A DNA stretch of 64,000 nucleotides, from assembly GCA_004963905.1 (NCBI GenBank), contig SUGL01000005.1, forward strand, positions 124,001 through 188,000, in the 5' to 3' direction. This document shows positions 43,140-50,760 of the stretch, piece by piece; the first letter of the stretch is position 1, and the number at the start of each line of letters is the position of its first letter. The translations under genes were made by a program, and so were the position numbers. The notes below the pieces were generated by a model. It made no database searches. It saw only the letters and a list, made by a program, of their open reading frames with translations, and was not told the origin of the DNA. The DNA comes from Mesorhizobium sp. Its GTDB lineage: Bacteria; Pseudomonadota; Alphaproteobacteria; Rhizobiales; Rhizobiaceae.

Positions 43140-44048
43140 ATGAAGAGCAGCATAGATCATTTGCCGGAGCATAAGCAGCGGGAGCTTGTCCGGGCCGTTG
43201 AGATCCTGCACGCCGAATTCGAAGACGCGCTGGCCGAGAGCAGCGCGGAATGGAAGAAGACCGGCCGTATCCTGAAGATCATCCTGTTCGGCTCCTATGC
43301 GCGCGGCGACTGGGTCGACGAGCCGCACACGATGAAGGGCTATCGCAGCGATTTCGATCTGCTGGTGATCGTCAACAACAACAAGCTTTCCGACTTTGCC
43401 TACTGGTACAAGGCGAAGGACCGGCTGGAACGCGATCGCGCCATCAAGACGCCCACCAGCTTCATCGTCCACAGCCGCCGTTTCGTGAACACGGCGCTGC
43501 GACAGGGGCAGTACTTCTTCACCGACATCCGACGTGAAGGCATCGTTCTATATGAATTGGACGAGGAGCCGCTCGCGGAACCCAAAGCACTTACGCCGAA
43601 AGCAGCCTACGAGGCAGCAAAAGAACATTTCGACAACCGGTTACCTGGCGCGCAGGATTTTCTTGATGCCTTCCGATTTTCCCTGTCTAAAGGACGCCTG
43701 AAGAACGCATCTTTTCAGCTGCACCAAGCCATAGAGCACACCTATTCAACTGTCCTGTTGGTGCTCACCAATTATAGCCCGCCCTCGCATAAACTCACGT
43801 TCCTAAGAGCGCTGGCAGAGGATCAAGACCAGCGGCTACGCGAGGCATGGCCGCGGGAACAACAACGGCACCGTGCGTGGTTCAACACTTTGAACGAGGC
43901 CTATGTGAAGGCGCGCTATTCAAAATATTACGAGACTAGCGAAGAAGCCCTTTTTTGGCTTGGTCAGCGGACGGAAATACTGCAAACGTGGGCTGAAAGA
44001 ATCTGCCGCGAGTATCTGGCGCAGATGGTGGAGGCCAGCGTTCAGTAA
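43140..44048 (+). CDS. MNT nucleotidyltransferase-HEPN fusion protein
   Basis: A 302-residue protein. The N-terminal nucleotidyltransferase (about 25-150) shows GSYARGDW and SDFDLLVIV, the paired acidic metal ligands of the pol-beta fold. The C-terminal part (about 175-295) is a helical HEPN domain (LKNASFQLHQAIEHTYSTVLLVLTNYSPPSHKLTFL). In two-gene MNT/HEPN toxin-antitoxin pairs the MNT protein modifies and silences the HEPN RNase; here both are on one chain and the Rx4-6H RNase motif is not obvious. It stands alone at the left edge of the defence island. Confidence 0.8.
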   Translation: MKSSIDHLPEHKQRELVRAVEILHAEFEDALAESSAEWKKTGRILKIILFGSYARGDWVDEPHTMKGYRSDFDLLVIVNNNKLSDFAYWYKAKDRLERDRAIKTPTSFIVHSRRFVNTALRQGQYFFTDIRREGIVLYELDEEPLAEPKALTPKAAYEAAKEHFDNRLPGAQDFLDAFRFSLSKGRLKNASFQLHQAIEHTYSTVLLVLTNYSPPSHKLTFLRALAEDQDQRLREAWPREQQRHRAWFNTLNEAYVKARYSKYYETSEEALFWLGQRTEILQTWAERICREYLAQMVEASVQ

Positions 44049-44338
44049 CTGAATAGTACCCTCCGCAGGAGGCGCATCTAGGGTAGTACGCCGCGTTACT
44101 GATTAAGGATTTAAGCCGTCGCCGCCAGAACGCAGTTCCACACTGCCCTTTATGCGACTTTCGAAGTACGAAGCGTGAACGGATCCGCTAACGGCGAACC
44201 GCTTCAGTTGCTGATCATAGCGTCAGATCCGACTCTCGACAGTCACCGCCCCATGTCGGCGAACGGGCGCGAACAGGCCATGATCGCGTGGTAGGCCGCG
44301 CCGACTGCCGATCTCCGAGACTGTAGACTATGTTCTCG

Positions 44339-45934
44339 TTATCCCTTTAGTCGTCGTGCCAAGCGCTTGATCGCCACGCGGTCAGAATCCGCGATGAAGA
44401 AATACGGCGTTGGATAGTGCTCAACCCACGCGCCAGAGACCCTGCCCTCACCAACCTCCGAGATGATCATACCGACGGCGGGATTGAATCGTCGCAATGG
44501 CATGGCGCTTTCCGCATGCAAAGCAGGTACATCCACAGTTTCCTTGTCGATGACGAGCGGGATCAACTGCAGAGCGTCGGCAACCGGATCGCTTTCTATG
44601 CATATCGGATCGAAGGTCAAAAACAGGTCTTGGCGGATGTGTACCCGCGGCAATCGTCCGGACATCGTGTGGATAAGGCTTACATAATCGTCCTCGGCGA
44701 GATCGGCCAGCGCTTCGGCAAGCTGATCCGCCGAAAGGTCCGGAAAGGCCGCGATCAGTACATCCTCATCGAGATGCCAGGGCAGACCATCGACCGATGT
44801 CTTGCATATCCATTTTGCCAATGCCGAACTTTCCGGGGTCAGATCACCGACCGTCTCTGTTGCTGACGGCATTGTATTCTCCTCGGTCTGGTCTGCAGGC
44901 GGCGGCAATGGCAGGTCGCCTAGCATGTCGTCGATCCGCCGGACGACCCTTCTACAGAGGGCGGCGAAGGCTCGGACGTCGGCCGCCACCAGCTGTACCG
45001 TCTCGCCCAGCTTCGCCTCCTTGGCATGTTGCGCAAACTTAGCATCGACCACTCCGAGATTGTGCCCGATCAGGTGACGCTTCTGGATATTGAGTGAGAG
45101 AACCGCCAACTCTGCGGCCTCGAGTTCGGCGAAGGGATCAAACAAGAATTCGTCGAAGCGCTTGCGGCCTTTGTCGATGTTCTGAAAATCGTTACCGACC
45201 GGCTTGATCGGTCCTGCCCCTGGGGGCCGGTTCTGGACGCGATAAACGTAAGCGACCTTAAGGGTTGCCTCAAAGGCGGTCAGCACATCCTCATGGGCAT
45301 TGCCGAGCAGCCGATAGGCCAGTTCCTGGTGTTCCTTGCTCTGGGATTCCGCCAGGTCGACCTGCTGGCCGACCAACTCGGCCTCGCGAGCGAAGTGCAA
45401 CGCCAGATTGGGCGCTCCACAATCAGGACAAAACAGCGCGATCGCGAAGACACCATAGTCCCGCCCGCAGCAATCGCAGACCAGCAGACGCATGAGGTCG
45501 CGGCGCCCAAAACGCGGGCGAGGTTTGCTGGACCGGGCCGCCGGCTTGTAGGTGATCGACTTGCTGCCTCGCGCCACATCGGCCAGCATGTCCGAAACGG
45601 CGTCGCGCACGTCTTCCAATGCCGCTTGCCTGACCATCTTGATCGCAGCCTTGCGATCGTCCGGATGCATGAACTCGGCGTCTTCAGCCCTGACGCCGCT
45701 ATAGGGACAGACCGTCCCAGGTGTGCCAGGAGGATATTTCGTCCGGGCAGCCCTTTTCGAATCGGCGACGAATCCGACGACAGGTTCACCGAGCACGAAA
45801 TGCCTGGGGTGAGCGTCTACATTGGGTGAGTAACGATAGACCCTCCCATCAGGCGTCTTGGGCACTGGGATCGAAAGCTGCATCTTCGTGCGGCTTCCGC
45901 CAGTGCGCATCTTTTCAAGTCGTTTCAGCTTCAT
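44339..45934 (-). CDS. Zinc-ribbon, HEPN-like and winged-helix protein of the ubiquitin-like operon
   Basis: A 531-residue protein with no family I can name. The central zinc ribbon is CDCCG...CPDCG (C153, C156, C169, C172), preceded by a lone CPYSG. A helical domain (about 205-340) contains KRHLIGHN, giving Arg286-x4-His291 as in HEPN ribonucleases, on the helix after a charged acidic one. The C-terminal third (about 355-430, LPWHLDEDVLIAAFPDLSADQLAEALADLAEDDYVSL) looks like a winged helix. It lies 264 bases after the E1 gene on the same strand and is probably the last gene of the operon. HEPN activity would make it the effector; this is inference. Confidence 0.6.
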   Translation of the reverse strand: MKLKRLEKMRTGGSRTKMQLSIPVPKTPDGRVYRYSPNVDAHPRHFVLGEPVVGFVADSKRAARTKYPPGTPGTVCPYSGVRAEDAEFMHPDDRKAAIKMVRQAALEDVRDAVSDMLADVARGSKSITYKPAARSSKPRPRFGRRDLMRLLVCDCCGRDYGVFAIALFCPDCGAPNLALHFAREAELVGQQVDLAESQSKEHQELAYRLLGNAHEDVLTAFEATLKVAYVYRVQNRPPGAGPIKPVGNDFQNIDKGRKRFDEFLFDPFAELEAAELAVLSLNIQKRHLIGHNLGVVDAKFAQHAKEAKLGETVQLVAADVRAFAALCRRVVRRIDDMLGDLPLPPPADQTEENTMPSATETVGDLTPESSALAKWICKTSVDGLPWHLDEDVLIAAFPDLSADQLAEALADLAEDDYVSLIHTMSGRLPRVHIRQDLFLTFDPICIESDPVADALQLIPLVIDKETVDVPALHAESAMPLRRFNPAVGMIISEVGEGRVSGAWVEHYPTPYFFIADSDRVAIKRLARRLKG

Positions 45935-46198
45935 CGTGCCCTCGCAAAAGACTCGGCATGCATCGCAAGTTTACACGTTTCTGCGCCAGGAACTTTCCCT
46001 TCCGCCACAATGTCTGCTCAGCCTACTGTCAATCACCGAAGCGGTGCGGAATAAGGAAGACCGCAAATCGAGCGCTAGAAAATCTTGCATCGAGGAAGGA
46101 GCCTTGGCCCACACGCCTCACAGCCATTCGCCTTGCCTCACCAGAGACGCCCTCGCTCCACACGCAACGCCTGCCCAGACAGTAGATCTTGGTTAGCG

Positions 46199-47551
46199 TT
46201 AGCGCGCCTCCTCCCATAGAGACCGAGCGAAACGGCTCGCATCATCATCTGCGCAGAATTCGCAGTCCAGCACTCGTGGGCGCAGCCGTCGAAGCCGGCC
46301 AATGGGCGCGCCCCAGGGGTCGACCGTCCAGTAGTTGGTTGTCGCTGCTTGGTGATTGGACCGCAAGAGCTCGACGACCAGCAGCACCCCCGCCAGAGCC
46401 GACACAAAGGCGAAAGGCGCCAACACCTGCCGGCCCTCGGGCGTAAGGAGCGCTTGCGCGCTGCAAAGTTCCTTGAAGAGCGTGTCATACGCCTTGCCGA
46501 CGATCGTGCTTGCCTCGACCGAAGGGTGCGCCTTCGCGATCCGCGCTGCTGCGGCCGCGGTGATGAATCCTTCCCGAACCGTCTCGGTGTCGATGCCGAG
46601 GCCTTCGGCGATCGACCGTTCCCGTGCGTGCTCGTCGGGAACGTGACGATAGATACAGGCGAGACACGCGTGTTCGGTCGGCTGGCTATGGCTGTGGACA
46701 ATGACGGCCCGTGCGTCGGTTGTAGAGGCGTCGATGATCCGTCGCGGAATCTCCTTCTGCAGGGACCGGCGCGCCCGCCGGCTGTCCACTGTCACGATCG
46801 CCGTGTCCACCAGGCCGGTCTTCGCAACCAGCTCGCCGAACGTGCACGTATGCGGCTCGAACCTCAGGTTGGGGAAGTCAGGCTGGGCGGACTGTGCCAG
46901 CGTCGGCGCCTTCGGCAGATGCACGTGGTGTTCGGTGAAATAGAGGCAACGGTTCGGATTACCTTCTCCAACGGTCTTGGGATCTACAATCGGCAAGGTG
47001 CCTCGGACCTGCAGATGGCGGAGCGCTCGCAAGAAGCCGTTGGCAACGGCGCCCGCTCCGACCAGCACTGCGCCGGAAACATCGAACGGTGTCGTCAGCC
47101 CACCCTCGGGGACGCCAAGCTCGGTAAAGTCAACCGATAGTGGAAGCGCAAGACGCGGCAGGCTCGACGACCCGATGACCCGATGCAGCGCAGCTGCCGC
47201 AATATGACAGGCGGCGAGCGCCGTCAGCAACGCATGGACGTGCTCACTCGAGTGACGCGGAGGCACCGCATCGACGATAACGCCACGCCGATTCAGTGAC
47301 GCGTAAAGATGTGGTCCGGGCGTTGCGGGTTGTGCGGGCCCGATCACTAGTTCGAGATCCGGCTTGCCTTCATCTGAGCGCGCCACGTGGATGGTGCGCT
47401 CGAGGAGATCCCTGACTTCGTGGCCTGCTCCAGCAAGCCCGGGAGCCACCGTTATCCGCACCGTCTTCTCGAGACGTTCGGCTGCATCCGCCTCTTCGAT
47501 ACCCAGGAGTGAGGCTAGCATCCGCGCATTTTCCTGACCGACAGTCGTCAT
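46199..47551 (-). CDS. E1-like ThiF-fold activating enzyme
   Basis: A 450-residue protein. After a non-Rossmann N-terminal region, the adenylation domain starts at about 158 with AVLVGAGAVANG (GxGxxG at 165-170), Asp190 in IVDPKTVGEGNPNR (NPNR 198-201) and IVTVDSRRARRSLQ. Two CxxC pairs (CLAC 296-299, CEFC 430-433) would hold the structural zinc. No separate catalytic cysteine is certain. It would adenylate the glycine tail of the ubiquitin-like protein encoded upstream. The start overlaps the JAB gene stop by one base. Confidence 0.8.
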   Translation of the reverse strand: MTTVGQENARMLASLLGIEEADAAERLEKTVRITVAPGLAGAGHEVRDLLERTIHVARSDEGKPDLELVIGPAQPATPGPHLYASLNRRGVIVDAVPPRHSSEHVHALLTALAACHIAAAALHRVIGSSSLPRLALPLSVDFTELGVPEGGLTTPFDVSGAVLVGAGAVANGFLRALRHLQVRGTLPIVDPKTVGEGNPNRCLYFTEHHVHLPKAPTLAQSAQPDFPNLRFEPHTCTFGELVAKTGLVDTAIVTVDSRRARRSLQKEIPRRIIDASTTDARAVIVHSHSQPTEHACLACIYRHVPDEHARERSIAEGLGIDTETVREGFITAAAAARIAKAHPSVEASTIVGKAYDTLFKELCSAQALLTPEGRQVLAPFAFVSALAGVLLVVELLRSNHQAATTNYWTVDPWGAPIGRLRRLRPRVLDCEFCADDDASRFARSLWEEAR

Positions 47552-47997
47552 CAGCAAAGCTCCAACAGGGTCGCGCCGGGCACTTCTTTCCACTCATTTT
47601 CAGTCGACAGGACATAGGTCGCCGCGAGACCGAAGAAGTTGTCCACCGTCGCCTCTTGTGCGAACCGTGGCAACACCAGCGACAGCGCTCCGGCGTGTCG
47701 CACGATCGCCCACTCATCATCGGCCTCGGAGTGAAAAGCCCGGCCGGGATGGGAGTGAACTTGGGCGAGCACGCGCAGGCGTTTTTCGCGCAGATGCGCA
47801 AACAGCATCTGCATGCTCTGGCGATCGAAGTAGAACTGGTCGGCCCGCGTCCGCTGCCGCGGCTCGTAGAGTTCATCAATGCGGTCCGTACCCTTGCCGA
47901 GCCAAAGTACGGCGCGTTCGTGGCCCATGAGACCTGCCGCCTGCAGACGCTCGATGGTCGCTGCGACAACGCCCCGTCCGATTTTGATCCGGCTCAT
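47551..47997 (-). CDS. JAB/JAMM metallopeptidase of the ubiquitin-like operon
   Basis: A 148-residue JAB-fold zinc peptidase. The JAMM residues are Glu27 (GHERAVLWLG), His81 and His83 (HSHPGRAFHS), Ser90 and Asp93. The spacing between the histidines and serine is one residue shorter than in eukaryotic JAMM enzymes, a pattern I believe occurs in prokaryotic forms. It could trim the C-terminal residue of the ubiquitin-like precursor and reverse conjugation. The start overlaps the E2 stop as ATGA. Confidence 0.82.
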   Translation of the reverse strand: MSRIKIGRGVVAATIERLQAAGLMGHERAVLWLGKGTDRIDELYEPRQRTRADQFYFDRQSMQMLFAHLREKRLRVLAQVHSHPGRAFHSEADDEWAIVRHAGALSLVLPRFAQEATVDNFFGLAATYVLSTENEWKEVPGATLLELC

Positions 47998-48431
47998 CCG
48001 ACCGCCTTCTTCCAGCCGCGCCACAGCTGCTCGAGGATGCCGAGCAGGTCCATCCCCGGCTTGCCGCGATAGCCATCCCAGCGCTCACCGAGATGGCTCG
48101 GATGGGTGTGGAACTCGCGCGAGCCGCGCATGCAGACAAACGGCCGGCCGGTAGAAGGATGGGCGCCGCCGTTGAAGATACCGCCCACATTTGGCGGGGC
48201 CACAGTCAGATATGCTCCGCTTGCCGACAGCAATTCGATCGAGGGCGGCAAGTCGTTCCACTGGTCGCAGATCATGCGAATGCGCAACGGCTCCGCCTTC
48301 GCATGCCCGAAAATGACATCGAGAATCGGGTACTCCAGGCTGACGACGGTCCAGACGTGGTGGGCGACAGTCCGCGCGCTCAAGCGGCGGACATCGCCCT
48401 CAAACTTCGCGCGCGAAAGCTGCTCAAGCAT
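47994..48431 (-). CDS. Prokaryotic E2-like conjugating protein
   Basis: A 145-residue E2-fold candidate: N-terminal helix (LSRAKFEGDVRRLSA), a strand-rich middle (EPLRIRMICDQWNDLPPSIELLSA, GAYLT) and the active-site region HPSTGRPFVCMRGSREFHTHPSH with Cys100 as the likely thioester cysteine. It ends in helices (DLLGILEQLWRGWKKAV). This matches the prokaryotic E2 families found with JAB and ThiF genes. The start overlaps the ubiquitin-like gene by one base. Confidence 0.75.
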   Translation of the reverse strand: MLEQLSRAKFEGDVRRLSARTVAHHVWTVVSLEYPILDVIFGHAKAEPLRIRMICDQWNDLPPSIELLSASGAYLTVAPPNVGGIFNGGAHPSTGRPFVCMRGSREFHTHPSHLGERWDGYRGKPGMDLLGILEQLWRGWKKAVG

Positions 48432-49138
48432 CAAGCACCGCCACCGCCCTCCCGCGGGCCCCATTCAAGCTCGACCCTGCCGGCCAGCCCGTTCTGGGTG
48501 AAGCTGCTATCGGGATTGATGTCGCGGCCCCCGACGGTCACCACCCAGTCGGTCGTGTCCGTCAGGCCCAGCTTGGCGGCGGCGCGGGCCAGCACCTGCT
48601 TGACCACAGTGACGGGGGGCACACGCAGCGCGCCTTCCTCGGGGAAGGTGCCGCTGGTCGTGAACACCGTCACCTCGACAAGTTCGTGCGGGGTCTTGGG
48701 ACGCGTGCGCAGGTGCTCAACGGCTTTGCCGGCCAACGACACCGTCCCGCCGCTCGACAGGACAATGTCGGGCTCGCTGGCACGCTCCAGCACCAGCTCG
48801 CGATCGGGGGGCATGGCGGTCAGCCTGGCCAGAAGGTCTACGGGAATCGTCTCATTGCCCCAGACATGATCGATTTCATCGACCGTGAAGGAGAAGACCC
48901 TGTCGCTCTGCAACGCGTAGAAGCGGGGGGCGACATAATCTCGCAGGTCAATCTCGGCGTCGAGCTCGACAAGCTGGGTCCGACCCGCGGCGGCGAGGAT
49001 CAGGCGGTAGTCGGACGGTGGCTTCAACTCACCACGCGTCAGAACCTCCCGGCCCGTCACAATCCTGTCGCGGGACGTCACGGGCGCATCGTTCAGAAAA
49101 TAGGCCTCGGCACGGGCAAGTTCGGCAGTAGCGCTCAT
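48431..49138 (-). CDS. Three-domain ubiquitin-like (multi-ubiquitin) protein
   Basis: A 235-residue protein that reads as three beta-grasp units: about 12-76 (YFLNDAPVTSRDRIVTGREVL, with the TGxxxL signature), about 82-146 (FSFTVDEIDHVWGNETIPVDLL) and about 153-235 (VEVTVFTTSGTFPEEGALRV ... WVVTVGGRDINPDSSF). It ends in GPREGGGGA, a glycine tail capped by one alanine. Removal of the alanine by the JAB enzyme would expose the glycine for E1. First gene of the operon, facing the Xre-RES operon. Confidence 0.75.
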   Translation of the reverse strand: MSATAELARAEAYFLNDAPVTSRDRIVTGREVLTRGELKPPSDYRLILAAAGRTQLVELDAEIDLRDYVAPRFYALQSDRVFSFTVDEIDHVWGNETIPVDLLARLTAMPPDRELVLERASEPDIVLSSGGTVSLAGKAVEHLRTRPKTPHELVEVTVFTTSGTFPEEGALRVPPVTVVKQVLARAAAKLGLTDTTDWVVTVGGRDINPDSSFTQNGLAGRVELEWGPREGGGGA

Positions 49139-49179
49139 CGGTCATCTCCATGCTCGGGACTCTTGACGTCGTCCGCCTT

Positions 49180-49248
49180 TGGACTAAACTTCGATTCGAG
49201 TCCCAATATGGACAGTCTACGTGTGGACTAATTTCGCCGTCAAGTCCA
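49180..49248. promoter_or_regulatory. Two inverted-repeat operators between divergent operons
   Basis: Within the 134-base gap, TGGACT-N13-AGTCC occurs twice: 49180-49203 and 49224-49248, centres about 44 bases apart, the second perfectly symmetric as TGGACT...AGTCCA. Extra half-sites GGACT (49157) and GGAC (49210) add to the array. It suggests one repressor, most simply the Xre antitoxin, controlling both the ubiquitin-like operon and the Xre-RES operon. Confidence 0.6.
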
Positions 49249-49272
49249 AAATGAGATCGGAGCACAACGACC

Positions 49273-49662
49273 ATGGGAGAAACTTATCTCGGTGCCTTAA
49301 CGGGCACCGGGCAAACACGGATTCCTGTTGAACTGCAGGCATTCTTTCGGATGGCAGAGCGATGGAACCTCTCCACCGACCAGCAGATCACCCTTCTCGG
49401 GTCCCCGCCGCGCTCAACATTCTTCAAGTGGAAAAAGGAGGGAGGAGCCGTCCCTCCCGACACTGTCGAGCGCCTCTCTCACTTGCTGTCGATCTGGAAG
49501 GCCCTGCAAATCCTCTTCACTTCCGACCAGGCGAGCGACGCCTGGATGCACGCACCGAATGGCTACTTCAACGGAGACAGCGCCCTGGATGTCATGTTGG
49601 GGGGAAAGGTGATCGATATTTATGCGGTTCGGCGGTACCTCGATGCCCAGCGTGGTGGATGA
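49273..49662 (+). CDS. Xre/MbcA/ParS-type antitoxin
   Basis: A 129-residue antitoxin: an Xre-like helix-turn-helix in the first half (WNLSTDQQITLLGSPPRSTFFKWKKEG, ERLSHLLSIWKALQILF) and the MbcA/ParS toxin-binding end (APNGYFNGDSALDVMLGGKVIDIYAVRRYLDAQRGG). It overlaps the RES gene by 20 bases. It would neutralise the RES toxin and repress from the GGACT operators upstream. Confidence 0.85.
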   Translation: MGETYLGALTGTGQTRIPVELQAFFRMAERWNLSTDQQITLLGSPPRSTFFKWKKEGGAVPPDTVERLSHLLSIWKALQILFTSDQASDAWMHAPNGYFNGDSALDVMLGGKVIDIYAVRRYLDAQRGG

Positions 49663-50362
49663 CTACCCGATCGTGCACTTTGCCGCCGACGGATACCGGC
49701 TGATCCCGTCGCGCTTTCCGCCGGTTTCGGTCTATCGCGACCTCGTCGCGCCCGATCAGGTCGAAGCCTTGGTCGAAGTTGAGAACATGACCAATCCCCG
49801 CCTGCGCCTGCAAGACCGCTTGGTGGCACGGCGCGAGGGACCCAAGCTCGATTCCGCCATGCTGCAGAACTGGAACCTCGCTCCATTCACCTATGAGAAC
49901 CCTGAGGGGACGACATTCTTTGCCCCCGAGCGATCATGTCTCGAGCTCGCCGACACGCCGCAAACTGCGCTGGCGGTCTCGATCGCGCGCCGGTCGCGCT
50001 TCCTGTCGCGCACAAAGGAAGCTGCGACGGGCCTCGACATGAGGATGTTGAAGACTCCCGTAGAGGGCAAGTTCATCGATCTGCGCCAGGTGTCGGCCGA
50101 GCTGCCGCAAGAGCAGCGCTGGTCATTGGGCGATGCGGTTCCGCCCGATGTCGACGGCATCCTGTTTCGGCCGCCCGAGCGTCCCACGGCAACGGCGATT
50201 GCGGTCCTCAAGGGGCAGGTGCTCGGTCGGTCGATTCAGACAACGCACTATCGCTTTGAATGGAACGGCGTTCGCATCGACAGGCTCTATGCCTTCGACG
50301 AGGCAGGGACCGTGCTGCGCCCGGAGAGTCTCGCTGGAAAGGAAGAGGTCCTTGCAGCGTAG
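49643..50362 (+). CDS. RES-domain toxin (NAD+ phosphorylase family)
   Basis: A 239-residue RES protein. The conserved Arg is in YRLIPSRFPPVSVYRDLV, with NPEGTTFFAP, SIARRSRFLSR and GILFRPPERP following. RES toxins such as MbcT and Res degrade NAD+ and stop growth. It is about 60 residues longer than minimal RES toxins, and its C-terminal part (TTHYRFEWNGVRIDRLY) is extra. The start codon is the first ATG that keeps the RES core; its ribosome site is weak, consistent with coupling to the antitoxin. Confidence 0.8.
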   Translation: MPSVVDDYPIVHFAADGYRLIPSRFPPVSVYRDLVAPDQVEALVEVENMTNPRLRLQDRLVARREGPKLDSAMLQNWNLAPFTYENPEGTTFFAPERSCLELADTPQTALAVSIARRSRFLSRTKEAATGLDMRMLKTPVEGKFIDLRQVSAELPQEQRWSLGDAVPPDVDGILFRPPERPTATAIAVLKGQVLGRSIQTTHYRFEWNGVRIDRLYAFDEAGTVLRPESLAGKEEVLAA

Positions 50363-50735
50363 ATTCGAAATAGTCTTGTCCTGGGCAAAAGCCCAGTGGC
50401 GCGCGTTGTGGTCTCGCCGACCATTCAGACCGCACCGCGCGCCGACGCAGCGATACGCCCCCAGTCCCCGGGTCCGCCTGGTACTTTGGCGGGGAACCGG
50501 TTCGGCACCCCCGGGCCATTGGAATGCCTGTCACCCCTCCACCGAGCATATCTTCAAGGCCGAGCTGACCTGTCCGCGCGGTCACCGACTTACGCTCAAG
50601 GGGCACTCGATCAGTGCCGATGGCCAGGTCCAACCAAGCGTCGTTTGTCCGCATCTGGGCTGCGACTTCCACGAATTTGTCGTGCTCGAAAACTGGTCAC
50701 AACGCCGAGCGGCGCTGCCCGCGATCCCGCGCTAG
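50352..50735 (+). CDS. Small zinc-ribbon protein between RES and AddB-like genes
   Basis: The last 62 codons are clearly protein: HIFKAELTCPRGHRLTLKGHS, then QPSVVCPHLGCDFHEFVVLENW, with CPRGH and CPHLGC as metal ligands. The frame is open back to a TTG at 50352 overlapping the RES end, with GGAAGAGG 3 bases before; the true start is unresolved. The PSV...GCxxH pattern recalls DUF6527, a family I associate with bacterial ubiquitin-like operons, but I cannot verify this. It sits 25 bases before the next gene. Confidence 0.5.
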   Translation: MQRRFEIVLSWAKAQWRALWSRRPFRPHRAPTQRYAPSPRVRLVLWRGTGSAPPGHWNACHPSTEHIFKAELTCPRGHRLTLKGHSISADGQVQPSVVCPHLGCDFHEFVVLENWSQRRAALPAIPR

Positions 50736-50760
50736 CTGAGATCGGGGGCAACCGAAGATC

